In this document: positions 22,236-34,895 of the stretch, piece by piece
How positions within the stretch are numbered: the stretch's first letter is position 1
Layout of the letters: each line of letters opens with the position of its first letter
Source: Parvularia atlantis
Lineage: Eukaryota > Opisthokonta > Rotosphaerida
Direction of reading: 5' to 3'
Assembly (NCBI GenBank): GCA_943704415.1
Contig: CALSCO010001249.1
Location: 1-45,455 of the forward strand
Length of the DNA stretch: 45,455 nucleotides
Notes under the pieces: model-generated
Database searches by the model: none
Told to the model about the DNA's origin: nothing
The model's input: the letters and a program-made list of their open reading frames with translations, nothing else
Program-made: the position numbers and the translations under genes

Positions 22236-24869
22236 ATGGTCAACTTTGGGACGTACCTGCGCTCGTTCCGGAACGCGGCGTGGGCCGACGACTACCTCAA
22301 CTACGAGCTGCACAAGGGCACGATCTACGCCATTGAGCGCGCGTTGCAGGCGCCCGAGGCCGAGCGTGCGTCTTGCGCAGAGCATCAGCACGTCACACGC
22401 TGACCGACCGCGCGGCACACAGGCGACGCCACCGGCGCGGCGCAGCAGCTCGGCGAGGTCCGCGCCTTTGCGCGCGAGCTCCTGGCCGACCTGGACAAGA
22501 TCAACGCGTTCTACGAGCGCAAGCTGGCGCAGCTGCGCGAGACGTTTGCGCAGCTGCAGGCGCACGTGGAGGGCGCAGACCTGCGCAAGCTGCCGGAGCT
22601 CGAGCGCGAGCGCCTCAAGTACGCGTTCCACACGCTCTACGTCGAGCTGAGCCTCCTGCGCGACTACTCATCGCTCAACTACACCGGCTTCTCCAAGATC
22701 CTCAAGAAGCACGACAAGACCCTGCCCATGCTCAAGATGAAGCGCGACTTCTTCAAGAACGAGATCAACCGCCGCGCGGTCTTTGGCACGCTGGACGAGC
22801 TGCAGCAGATCCAGACGCGGACGCAGGTGTGCGCACACCGGCGCGTGTGTCCCGCTGCTCACGCACGCACGCGCGCTCCCAATGCTGCAGCACCTTTTCG
22901 CCGAGCACTTTTGCGGCTTCAACCGGCTCGACGCCGAGATCTCATTTGGCGAGGCGCTTGCAAAGGCCACGGACGAGAGCCAGCGCGCGTCCAGTGCGTG
23001 CGCGCGCGAGTGCCGTTGCTGCCGCTGCCGCACGCGCTCACACGCGCCCGGCGCCAGGCCTGCTCAGCAAGAAAAGCGCCGTCATGGGCACACCGTTCCA
23101 GGCGCAGCCGCTCACGTTCGACACTGGCGGCGACCATCTGCTCCTGGCTGAGAACATGCAGGTGCACTTGTGCCCCCCCTTGCCTGCGTGTCTGGCCTCC
23201 GCCGATGCGTCTGCGCGGTCAGGGCTACCATCGCGGCAAGGACGAGGACACGAGCGTGATCTCGAGCGCGCTCTGGCAGCGCGCGCGCGTGACGATGATG
23301 GCCGTGCAGGCGCTGCGCCGGGTGCGGCCGCACACGCACCGCCCGTCGCGGCCGCTCAGCCAGCGCACGACGCGCAGGAGCCGGTCATCATGCCCATCAT
23401 CACCTCGCTCGTGCTCATGCTCGTCGGTGGCTGCGGCCAGGCGTTCTGTCTCGGTGCGTCGCCGGCCCGCTCCTTGCGCCGCAGCCCGCATAAAGCCTCG
23501 CATCGCCGCACCGACAGAGTACATGGTGAAGATCGACCCCGGGTGCGGCTCGACGATCACGTTCTTCCAGTACCTATTTGTAGCGCTCGAGGGCCTGCAG
23601 AACTACGTCACGTGGGACTCGATGGTGCGCGCCGGTGCCTGCGTGCACACACAGCGGCGTGACGCACGTTTGCCACAGGCCGGCGGCGTGTTTGGCAAAG
23701 TGTTGAGCGTGCGCATGAAGCCGCTCAAGATCCCCATCGCTTACCACGTCGGTGCGCGTCGCTCTCCCTCACTCGCGCCCGCGCGCGACGCTCAGCGGCG
23801 CGTGCGCCAGGTTGCGTGCTCATGTCGTGGCTCGCGGCCGTGCTGTCGAGCTGGGCGTACTGGTACAACGTCTCTGTGCCGTTCCACATGGTCTTCAAGA
23901 GCTCGATCCTGCTCGTCAACATGACCATCGGCGCGATCATGCTGCGGCGGCAGTGCGTCGCCACCCGAGGCCGCTGCTCGCTCGCTCGCTCACTCACGGC
24001 GACGGCAGGTACTCGCTCGGCCAGGTCGGCTCGGTCGTGCTCGTGACCATCGGCGTGATGATCTCGACGCTCGCGTCGCTGCCCGCTGCACCGGTGGGCC
24101 TCGTGCGTGCACTTGCGCGTGCTGACGCTGTATGCGCCCGTGGCAGGACAAAGCCGACGCGGTTGAGATGCAGAACTTTTGGCTATGGGTGCTCGGCGTG
24201 AGCATCCTCGCGCTCTCGCTCGTCTTCACGGGGTGCGGCGCGTGCGGCACGTTCGTGGCCGTCTAACGAGCGCGAGCGCAGCTTCCTGGGCATCCTGCAG
24301 GACCTGGCCTACCGCAACTACGGCAATCACTGGCAGGAGGCGCTGTTCTACGCTGTGCGTCTGGCGGCCTGCGCCCACGCCGGCTGACGCGGCCGCGCGC
24401 ACGCGCAGCACTTCCTCGGCCTGCCGATGTTCCTGACGATCGCGCCCGACATGGTCAAGCACATGCTGCTATGGTCGACCGCGCACCCGGCGATGTGGGC
24501 CGTGCTGATGCTCAACACGATCGCGTCATTCATGGGCGTGCGCGGCATGTACAACCTGACGAGTGCGCCCGCGCCCTCACTCCACCGCCGTGCCCTGACG
24601 CGGGGCGCGCGCGTGCTAGGCCTCACGAGCTCGCTCACGGGCAACCTCATGATCACCGTGCGCAAGTTCCTCTCGCTCATCCTCTCGGTCGTGTACTTCA
24701 ACAACGTCTTTGGGCTGTCGCACTGGACAGGTGCGCGCGTGCGCGCCTTGCCGCGCCATGTGACGGCTCACGCTGTCGCGCAGGGGCCGTGCTGGTCCTC
24801 GTCGGCACAGTGCTGTACACGGGCGCGTCGCAGCAGGCGGCCAAGGCGGCCGTCAAGAAGCAGGCCTGA
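22236..24869 (+). CDS. SPX domain fused to UAA-family nucleotide-sugar transporter (SLC35B4/YEA4-like)
   Basis: The ATG at 22236 begins an SPX domain: MVNFGTYLRSFRNAAWADDY, LNYELHKGTIYAIERAL, VRAFARELLADLDKINAFYE, LKYAFHTLYVELSLLRDY, then LNYTGFSKILKKHDK with the lysine cluster that binds inositol pyrophosphates in known SPX domains. A linker (LLSKKSAVMGTPFQ to ALWQRARVTMMAVQ) leads in frame into a multi-pass UAA transporter: PIITSLVLMLVGGCGQAFCL, DPGCGSTITFFQYLFVALEG, MSWLAAVLSSWAYWYNVSVP, FHMVFKSSILLVNMTIGAIM, RYSLGQVGSVVLVTIGVMIS, FLGILQDLAYRNYGNHWQEA, TGNLMITVRKFLSLILSVVY and GAVLVLVGTVLYTGA. These match SLC35B4/YEA4, which move UDP-GlcNAc or UDP-xylose into ER/Golgi. About 650 residues. 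I checked the joins around the linker: each uses a GT donor and CAG acceptor and keeps the frame, with no stop between domains. Two separate genes remain possible through the internal ATG at 23084. Confidence 0.85.
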
Positions 24870-24919
24870 TGCCGCGGCGATGTACAGCATTTGGTGTTGC
24901 GCGCATCGATCAGGAAGCA

Positions 24920-26015
24920 TCACTCGCCGCTAAACAGCTTGTTCTCAAAGGTCACGTTGACGTCGTCCTCCTGCAGCGGGTTTACGACGATGTCGACGGG
25001 CTCGGGTGCGGGCGCGGGCTCCTCGACCGCGAGCAGGTGCGCGCCCGCGAGGCCGCGCACGGTCAGGTACATGTTCTTGATCGTGGCGATGCCGCTCGAG
25101 CGCTTGCGCGAGGTGTGCGCGCTGCCCTCGCTGCTCTTGCGCGAGTCGTCTGCACGGCGGGTGAGCGCGCGAGCGTACCGCCGCGATCTGCACGCGCGAC
25201 GCACTGTCCGAGTCGTCGCGCGCGCGCTCGTGCGTCGTGCCGCTGTACTTGGCCGCGTACTGCTCCCAGGCGGCGCGCCAACGGTCGCGGTCGGCCTCGG
25301 ACGCGGCCTCGAAGCTGAAGCTGCTGTCGCCCACGAAGACCGAGAAGGCGAGCGGGCGCGGCTTGGGCTTGCGCAGGGAGAGCGTCTGGGTGAGCGAGGT
25401 CGGGGCGACGTACTCCTGCACGGCGACCGTCCCGGCCAGCACGACCTCGTCGCGCAGCGTCGTCGCGTCGACCGTCCCCTCAGGCGTCGGGGTGTAGAGC
25501 GAGACCGTGGCCGGGTCGCCGTCCTTGAGCTCGACCAGGAACTGGAGCCACTTGTGGCTCTTGGCCTGCTGCACGTGCAGCAGCCCCAGGCACGCCTCGA
25601 GCTGCGCGAGCGGCGTCCGGCCGCGGTCGAGCCCCCCGCCACCGCCACGTGCCGCCGCCGCCGCCGCCGCCGCCGCCGCCTCGGCCTGCGCCTTGGCGCG
25701 CCGCGCCGCCGCCCACCGCGCCTTCTCCTCGGCCTCCTCAGCCTCCTGGCGCTCGAGCTCGGCGCGGCGCGCGGCCTGGCGGGCGATGATGAGCGCGTGC
25801 GGGTTGACGGCGCCGCTGAGGATCTCCTCCTGCACCGCGCGCGCGTGCGCCGCCTCCTCGTGCCGCACGCGCCGCTCGGCCTCCTCCGCGGCCGCCCGCT
25901 GCGCCGCCCGCTGCTCCTCCTCGCGGCGCCGCTGCATGGCCTCGAGCACGGCCAGGTGCGGGTTGTCGCCCGCCGCCACGGCCGCCGTTGGCGACTGCGG
26001 CTCAGTCTCGCTCAT
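24920..26015 (-). CDS. coiled-coil and PH-domain protein
   Basis: Two coding exons. The N-terminal half (residues 15-130) is a charged Glu/Arg/Ala-rich helix, likely coiled coil (EAMQRRREEEQRAAQRAAAE, ERQEAEEAEEKARW), ending in an Ala run and Gly run. A PH-like domain follows (about residues 140-265): HKWLQFLVELKDGDPATVSL, VVLAGTVAVQEYV, PLAFSVFVGDSSFSFEAASE, then the C-terminal helix ADRDRWRAAWEQYAAKY with its conserved Trp. The second exon adds RKRSSGIATIKNMYLTVRGL and an acidic tail ending ENKLFSGE. About 350 residues. Likely a membrane- or phosphoinositide-associated adaptor; no partner can be named. The stop is 50 bp from the convergent SPX-UAA stop; its start is 34 bp after the Psf1 stop. 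Confidence 0.75.
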
Positions 26016-26049
26016 CGCAACACAAACACGCGTCCGCAGTGCGCCGCCG

Positions 26050-27014
26050 TCAGTCCAAGTGTACCAAGAAGCCCTGCTTCACTAGATGCTCCACGTCCGT
26101 GCGCCGCACAAAGTGCTGGCTGTTGCGCCGCAGGTGGATCGCACCCTGCGCCGTCGCGTTTGCGGGCGCGTGAGACACACGGCGTGCAAGCAACGCGCGC
26201 GCGCACACGCACCTGCTCCGTCTCGATCACGCCGCAGTCGTACACCACCCGCACCTCTACAAACAGCTCCTTGGGCGGCAGCGACGTCGCCATCAGGTCC
26301 AGGTCGAGGTACTTGGCTTTGTAGTCTGTTATCAAGCTGCGTGGCGGCTCAGTCGCCGCAGGTCGCGCACGCCGCCCGCGCACGCACGCGTTGTAGCTGC
26401 GCATATAGTCCACCTCGGGCTTGCTCAGCAGCGCGCGTACCGATGGCGGCGGCAGCGTGCCCAGCTCCCAGCACAGGCTCTGCACGGCGAGAACCCTCTG
26501 CACACATCGGCCGCGCTGAGCTCGGTGCCTGCGGCCGCGTCACGCGTCGTGCGCGCACCTGCATGTGGTACGCCAGCAGGCAGCGCTTGTTGCGCTGCAT
26601 CACGGCGTGGTAGATGACGACCTTCATGTCGCCGCGCATGCCCTGGATCCATCGCGGCCGCGTCAGTCCGTGCATCGCCCGCGCTGCGCACCGGCCGCGG
26701 CGCACCGGCTGCTGCAGCAGCGCGCGCGTCTCCTGGAACATCGTCACGGTCTCGCGCACGACGCTTCGCACGACCTCCTCGTTGTACGGCGACAGCCCGG
26801 CCGCCGACGCCGTGGCCGAATCGGCCGAGCTTGTCCCGCCGGGCCCTGCCGCCGCCGCGGCCGCCGCGATCGCCGCTGCCACTGCCGATGCGCCGCCGCC
26901 GCCGCCACCGCCGCCCGCCGCCGACACGGCCGCCGAGGACGCCGCCGCCGCCGCAGCAGCAGCGCTCGCCCGGCGCGCGTCGCGCACGAGTTTCAGAGCG
27001 TCGTCGCCCAGCAT
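26050..27014 (-). CDS. PSF1: GINS complex subunit Psf1
   Basis: Subunit of the GINS tetramer in the CMG replicative helicase, needed for replication origin firing and fork progression in the nucleus. The start at 27014 gives MLGDDALKLVRDARRA, the usual Psf1 helix 1. A low-complexity Ala/Gly block of about 70 residues is inserted before LSPYNEEVVRSVVRETVTMF. Then come MKVVIYHAVMQRNKRCLLAY, the strongly conserved NKRCLLAYH element, QSLCWELGTLPPPSVRALL, PEVDYMRSYN, LDLMATSLPPKELFVEVRVV, and the C-terminal B-domain LRRNSQHFVRRTDVEHLVKQ ending GFLVHLD. About 280 residues against about 200 for most Psf1, the excess being the Ala/Gly block. Its start codon overlaps that of the divergent USP gene. 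Confidence 0.9.
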
Positions 27015-30000
27015 GCCGGCGGCGGCTGACGTGTCATGGAACCTGCTCGCGGAGGCGGAGCGGCTGCTGTGCGAGGTGCGCCGCGCCCGTGCCCCGTGCG
27101 CCGGCTGAGGGGAGGACGTGGGCGGGGGGCGTGCGCAGCACGAGGACGCGTGGAAGCGGCACGACGGCGCGGTCGCGCGCGACACGCTGCAGCGGTTCCT
27201 GCGGTGCGGCGAACCGAGACGTGTGACGACAGCCGCGCGGCGCGGCAGCTGACGCGCCGGCCGACCGCAGCATCGTCACCGAGACCCTGCCGCGCCACCC
27301 GGACGCACTGAGGCTGGTGCGTGCGCACGACCCGGGCGCGCACGACGACGCGGCGCTGCGGGCGAGCCACGAGTACCAGCGCCTGATGCAGGTGCGCGGC
27401 CGCGTCGCCGCAGTCCGCTCCACCCCGCCCGCTGACGTCGCGGCAGCGCGCCGACGAGCTGCGGCCGCGGCTGGCGCAGGCCGCGCCGACCGTGGACCTC
27501 GACGCTGACGACGACTACGATGACGACGACGAGCTGGCGGCGTACATGGACGAGTACGACCCGCACAACGCCCTCGACTACCTCGACGACGACTTCCTGC
27601 ACCCTGCCGCACCCGCCGTGCCCAAGGCCGACCAGCGTGTGCCAGTTCAGCCGCCACACGCGCACTCGCCCGCGCCCAGGGCCGACCAGCGCGTGCCGCA
27701 CGCCGTGCTCGGCTCGCTGCACGACTTTGACCCGCTGCACGCGAACGTGCACGGCCCGCCGCCGCCGATCACGCGGGCACCGGCAAGGGCCGCTGCGGAC
27801 AACGGTGGGCCGCTCATCTTGCTCGACGACGACCATCGAGGCAGCAGCAGCAGCAGCGGCAGCAGCACCGGTGCGAAGCCGAGCCTCGGCTTCCCGAGCT
27901 TGCTGGTGGACGTATCGCCGCCGCCCGCCGCGCCTGCCATGGCGAGCCCGCCTAGCGCGATGCTCATCGACATCACACCGCCAGCAACGGCCGCGCGGCT
28001 CACGACAGCGGCAGCAGCGGCCGCCACGGTCACCAGCAGGGCAGCGGGCTCGTTCAGCGACGTCGACACGCTCTTCGACGCGCCGGCCGCGCAACGCCGC
28101 CCCGCAGTACCGCTCGCCGCCCCACCGGGCAGCGCGGGCAAGGCACCGCCGTCCAACGTGCGGCGGCCGTACGTACCGCCGGCGGCACCGGTCAAAGTCA
28201 CGCGCTCCGTCAACGAGATCATGGTGCGCCTCGCATCCGCTGCGTGCTCGGTCGTCTGACGCGCCGCGCACAGCAACACAAGCCCGGGTTGCGTCCGCAG
28301 CCGCTATCCATGACAAGCTACTCGGATCCGATCGCGCGTATGTCGTTCGCTGCAGCCCGTCCGACCCCGTTCGACAGCCCGTACCAGTTCTTCGAACGCT
28401 CGATCGTGTCGCCCGCGCCCGCGTCAACGCCGAGGCCCGCACAGGCGCCACGGCCTGTAACAGCGCCCCCCGTGGCAGCGCCCGTGGCACCGCCCGCGTC
28501 GCTGCCGCCGACGCCGCCGAGCGCGCAGCCGACCATGGCGTCGACGCCGTCGTCCAAGCCGAGCACGCCCTCGTCGGCGCCGCGCGGCCGACCCGCGGCG
28601 ACGGTGCCGCTGACCTCATTCGCACCAAACGCGTCACCGCTCGCGCCGATCCTGCCGCCGCTCGACGCGTCGTCGCCCGTGACCAACGGCGTGATCGGGT
28701 TCCGCAACCTCGGCAACACATGCTACATGAACTCGACCCTGCAGTGCCTCTCGGCCACGCTTATGCTCACGCGCAAGTTCCTTGACGGCAGCTATGTGCG
28801 CTGGATCAACACGACCAACCCGCTCGGGACCAAGGGCGCCCTCGCGCGCGCCTACGCCGACCTGCTCAACCAGATGTGGCACAGCCAGCAGGCGTTCCTG
28901 TCGCCGCACGTGTTCAAGGCGGCGATCGCGCAGTTTGCGACGCAGTTCCAGGGCGACGATCAACACGACTCTCAGGTACGGCTGACCCATACCGCTGGGC
29001 GAACGTACGTCTCATGCCGTTGGGCGCAGGAGCTGCTTGCGTTTCTCCTCGACGGCCTGCACGAGGACCTCAACCGCGTGCGCACCAAGCCGACCGTGAC
29101 GGACCCGGACAGCGATGGCACCAGCATCCCGGACGACGTACGTGTGCGCATGTTTCTGCCGCCGGCCTGCGACTGACGCCTGCGCCGAAGGACCTGGCCG
29201 AGGTGTCATGGCAGAACTACCTCCGGCGCAACGACTCGATCATCGTCGACCTGTTCCAGGGGCAGTACAAGTCAGTCGTGGCGTGCCTGGCCTGCGGCAG
29301 GGTGCGCACCTGCCGCATGCGGGGCCATGCTCACGCCGCCGCCGCGCAGAAATCTGTTAGCTTCAACGCGTTCATGTACCTGAGCGTGCCCGTGCCGCTC
29401 GCGCGCGACGCCTCGCTGGCGCAGTGCCTCGACATGTTCACGGCCGCCGAGACGCTGACCGAGGACGACGGGTGGTGCGCGCCGCGCGAGTGCTCGGACG
29501 TTTGGCCGATGTCTCACGCTCGCCCAGGTTCTGCCCGCGTTGCGAGACGCAGCGGCGCGCCACGAAGCAGCTGCAGCTGTGGCGCCTGCCGGACTACCTG
29601 CTGATCCACCTCAAGCGGTTCTCGTTCGACGGGCCGTGGCGGAGCAAGATCACGACGGACGTGCGCTTTCCGCTGCAGTGCGTGCGGCTCTGCGCGTTGG
29701 CACCACGGCCGTCAGCTCACACTGCCGGCTTGCTCGCAGGCTGCAGATCCGCTCGGCCAGCCCGCGCGACCGCCAGACGCACGTGTACGACCTCTACTCC
29801 GTGTCGGTGCGCGCTCGCTAGCTCGCATGCGGCATGGCGCGGTCGCTGAGCGTTGCACATGGACAACAGAACCACTTTGGCAGCCTCACGGGCGGGCACT
29901 GTGCGTTGACGCGCTCGCGCAGCCGCGCGCATCGCTCACCTTCGCGCACGCAGACACCGCGTGCTGCCAGAGTAGCTACTCGCGGCGCTGGCACTACTTT

Positions 30001-30170
30001 GACGACTCGCGCGTGTCGATCGTGCCCGAGAGCAACGTGCAGGCACGTGCGCCGTTCGCCCGCGGTCGTTGCTGGCTGACGCGCCGGGCCGGTGCCAGTC
30101 GCCCGCGGCCTACATCCTCTTCTACGCGCGGCGGAAGGCGGGCGGCGGGGCACCGCAGGCGTCGCTGTGA
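27013..30170 (+). CDS. ubiquitin-specific protease (USP family, USP8/USP4-like core)
   Basis: Cysteine protease that removes ubiquitin from substrates. The proposed start at 27013 opens a helical region (MPAAADVSWNLLAEAERLLC, YQRLMQRADELRPRLAQ) that may resemble the USP8 dimerisation/MIT-like fold; this part is inference. An acidic block (DDDYDDDDELAAYMDEYD) and a long Pro/Ala/Ser-rich linker follow to about 28670. The USP domain has the Cys box GVIGFRNLGNTCYMNSTLQC, the [20 protein letters not shown] box, LRRNDSIIVDLFQGQYKS, a Cys4 zinc ribbon (CLACGR and FCPRCET), LPDYLLIHLKRFSFDG, and the His box GSLTGGHYTACC, split by an intron after the histidine codon. It ends SPAAYILFYARRKAGGGAPQ. Catalytic Cys and His are intact. 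About 880 residues. The stop is 65 bp from the convergent NMO stop. Confidence 0.88.
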
Positions 30171-30235
30171 AAGCTTGCACTCATGTTGTACTGCATATAG
30201 CGCACACAAAGGGCGCGACGCCCGCGCAGTGCGGC

Positions 30236-31933
<1,698 letters not shown>

Positions 31934-32033
31934 CTAGGCCTGGATGAAAAGTGGAGCTTGCACACACCCCCGATCACGACGTGATCCTTGCACACGATGT
32001 ACAGAACACAGGCAGCGCGCACCAGCGCCCCAC

Positions 32034-33813
32034 TCAAAAAGCACCGTCGTCGTCCTCGTGCATGCGCAGAAACTTGTGGTACGACTCGCGCTGCATGTCG
32101 CCCGTCTCAGGGCTGAACCGGTACTTGTACAGGCTGCCGTCGCCGCAGAGCGCTGGCGACTCGGGGCGTCAGCGTCCCAGGCGGCGAGCACCCGCGCGGC
32201 GGCGCGCACCGATCACGGCGTTCTTGTCGTTGCCCGTGCCAAAGGCGGCGATCACGGCCGGCTCGGACACGTGGAAATGCGCGAACGACCACTCGGACCC
32301 AAAGTACTTGACGACGTCGCTCAGGAACGCGAGCCTGGCCGCGCACATGAGCGAAGCAGCTCTACGTGCGGGCGCACACGCACCCGCTGGTCGTGTTCTT
32401 GCCCGCGGCCAGGTTAAACACGTGCACGCTGCGCTTGTCGCTCGTCACGCACAGGCGCGTCGAGTCAAAGTTGAAGCTCAGGCTGCGCGGCGGCGCACCC
32501 TCGTCAGACGCGCGTCGTACACGCGCGAACGGATCGAACGCACCTCCAGATCGTGCAGGCGTCCATCCCGCGCCGCAGCTCGTTCAGCATCTGCCCGGTC
32601 TGCGCGTCAAACACGCGCACGAGCGTCCCCTGTTGCCGCGCGCAGTAGTAGATGTCAGTGCGAGGGGCCGGTGGCAGGCGCAGTGTCCGCGCCTTCTCCG
32701 ACGCCGAGGCGATTTTTGTGCCCTCGGCGTTGATCGCGATGCAGCTGAGCGCAGACTCGTGCGCCTGCGCGCGGCGCCATATCAGCGAGCGAGCGAGCAT
32801 GTGCGTGCACACGCGCACCCGGACGATGTTGGAGACGCGCCGCGCCTCGCCGATGTCGACGATTTGGATGTGCCCAGGCTGCCGCGCGGGGAAGGCCATG
32901 AACGCGTTGGTCGAGCTTGGACAGAGCGCACATATCCCTGCGCGGCGCGAGACCGCTGAGCGACGGCGGGGCGGTGGGCTCACGCGCACGCGCGCGCGCG
33001 CCTTTGTCGTTGTCGATCGTCTCGAAGACGTGGAGGCGCTGCGGGTTGTTGGTGAAGCTGTGCACGATGACCTTGTTGGCCAGCACGACGACGAGGCTGC
33101 GCCACCCGGCCGCGTGAGGCCGGGCGCGCGCGGGGCGGGCGTGCGAGCGCCGCACCGGTCCCTGCGCAGCCTGACCGCCTTGACCTCGCTGCGGAACGTG
33201 AGCTCAATCACGCACTTCTTCTTGACATCATCCCAGATGATCACCTGGGGCGCGCACGGGGGGACGGCGTCGGCCCGCGGCCCGCGGCGCGACGACGGCG
33301 CCACGCACGACGTTGGGCGGGTACTTTGGGTTGCGCCCGCCGCCGACCAGCGCGAGGTAGTTGCTGCGGAAGAGCATCTCGACGTAGCCGACGCCGCCGT
33401 CGTCAAACTCTGTGTGCGAGAGCGCCGTGATGAGCCGCGCGGCCCCCCTCCCCGCCGCAGCCGCGCCACGGCACCGGTCCGCATGCGCTCGTTCAGCGGG
33501 TCGGCGTTGTAGATGCGGAAGCCGTTCTCCAGCCCGGCCGTGAAGCACCCGTTGTCCTGCGCCGTGACATAAACAAGTCAAACGTCAGCGGGTGCGTCGC
33601 GCGACCACCCGCGTCCTGCCGAGCAACCCGCACCGAGCCTTTCGTCGGCCACGCGCGCAGCCAGGCCCGCGCCGCGCGCCCCGCACATCCACAACGCACT
33701 CCGGGCCCCCCGACGAGTGGCGCGCGCTCACAGACACACACCTGGTTGAAGCCGAGGAACAGCAGCCCGGCCGCGCGCGCCGACGCGACGTTGCGCAGCG
33801 AGATGGACGCCAT
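32034..33813 (-). CDS. PROPPIN beta-propeller, WIPI3/WIPI4 (WDR45) / Atg18 family
   Basis: Phosphoinositide-binding WD40 propeller acting in autophagosome formation and endolysosomal membranes. The start at 33813 gives [20 protein letters not shown]. Blades follow: [100 protein letters not shown], then [18 protein letters not shown] with the LRRG lipid-binding motif (the two Arg that bind PI3P and PI(3,5)P2). Next are [20 protein letters not shown] and [20 protein letters not shown]. The end is [20 protein letters not shown] and a short acidic tail. About 370 residues. The ELRRG context and length match WDR45/WDR45B better than WIPI1/2. Confidence 0.88.
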
Positions 33814-34295
33814 TCGGGGAGGGGGCGGGGCGCGCGCGTGACGGCACCCACCGCGCAGCGCTCTCGACGCGTCTGTGGCCTGGCCGGGCGCGAAGGCTAC
33901 GTCGAGGCTCGTGAGCTGAAGAACGTCAACGAAGCCTGTGAGCGAGCGTCAGCCACACTGCATTCGGTCGAGAACGAGCGCGTTCACGGTAGATAATGTC
34001 AAAAAGTCTCGACTTTCGATACAGTGACGGCGTTGCGCTTGCAAGGTGGCAAATTGCGTCGGCTTTTGCCGCTTGTCTGCCCGCTCTCTGCTTTGCTCTC
34101 TGCATGCGCGCGCGCACTGTGCTCGCTGCCGTGTGCGCGCAAGCTGCTGTCGCTCGCTGAATCAGCTTGCGGTGGGTGACATCCTTGGTGACCATCACCA
34201 ACGTCAGAGACCGCATTTTAGCGGGTCGAACGCGTGTCACAGCCCGCATTCCAACCTCGCCGCGCACGCCGCACACGCAGGCCGCACGTCACGAG
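33814..34295. other. 482 bp divergent spacer, WIPI / orphan ORF
   Basis: No gene recognised. The stretch 33990-34040 is clearly AT-richer than its surroundings (a run around TAATGTCAAAAAGTC). It must contain the WIPI promoter and that of the plus-strand ORF. No tRNA-like fold or A/B boxes seen. Confidence 0.5.
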
Positions 34296-34895
34296 ATGAA
34301 GAACTATGAGCCCTGGGGACTTGCACAGAAGCTGCTCATGCGGTCGACGCTGACCGCGCGCCGCTTCGCCGTGACGTCGCGCTCGTCGCTGCACCGCCTG
34401 CACGCGCGGCCAGTGCTGCCGTCGGCGCAAGACATGGCCCGTGTCAAGATGCATGCCACCCGCGCGCGTGGTCTGCGCCGATTCCAAACGCCCCAGGACG
34501 GACGGGTGACGTCAAGCTGGGCTGGAAACACGTCCAGCGACGCTGCTGCCGGTCAAGCCCCCGGCGCAAGCACTGGCGCCCACCCAGAAAACATCGTCTT
34601 CCTGCTGCCGTCGAGCTACGCCCGCTCGCCCGCGCGCCTGCGAGAGCTGGAACGGATCGGCCTCCACCCGCGCCCCGGACAGCGGCTTGCCGTGCGCGTG
34701 CCGTTCGCCATGGTGCTGCCGTTCCTGCCGCTCGAGTTTGCGGCAATGGACGTGGAGGCGCAGCGCGCGGCCCTGCCCGGCTTGCTGCGCGTGGTGGCCA
34801 ACACGGTCCTCCGCAGCCTGCTCACGCGCGCGCTTGGTCAGCAGGCAGCGGCGGCGGCCGCGGCCGGCAGCGTCACGCAGACGACCGGCTCATGA
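34296..34895 (+). CDS. hypothetical protein, possible mitochondrial presequence
   Basis: A single-exon frame of 199 residues from ATG 34296 (MKNYEPWGLAQKLLMRSTLT). An alternative start at 34338 gives MRSTLTARRFAVTSRSSLHR, which looks like a mitochondrial targeting peptide: basic, Ser/Thr/Leu-rich, no acids. The middle is polar and Ala/Gly-rich. The C-terminal part has a more protein-like pattern: NIVFLLPSSYARSPARLREL, GQRLAVRVPFAMVLPFLPLE, LPGLLRVVANTVLRSLLTRA, with one or two hydrophobic helices. I do not recognise the family. Its spacing from neighbours (482 and 196 bp) is normal for a gene here, and the frame is open without introns. Confidence 0.55.
   Translation: MKNYEPWGLAQKLLMRSTLTARRFAVTSRSSLHRLHARPVLPSAQDMARVKMHATRARGLRRFQTPQDGRVTSSWAGNTSSDAAAGQAPGASTGAHPENIVFLLPSSYARSPARLRELERIGLHPRPGQRLAVRVPFAMVLPFLPLEFAAMDVEAQRAALPGLLRVVANTVLRSLLTRALGQQAAAAAAAGSVTQTTGS

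Noticed and set aside
22236-24869. XPR1/PHO1-type phosphate exporter (SPX-EXS)
   Set aside because: The SPX start suggested it, but the membrane part has DPGCGSTITFFQYLFVALEG and RKFLSLILSVVYF, which are UAA nucleotide-sugar transporter motifs, and no EXS signature.
24891-26324. Long Arg/Leu-rich plus-strand protein
   Set aside because: It is the opposite strand of the PH-domain gene; composition is that of a shadow frame and no motif is present.
27015-27185. N-terminal extension of Psf1 upstream of 27014
   Set aside because: The family starts at MLGDDALKLV, and the upstream stretch is low-complexity antisense of the USP first exons.
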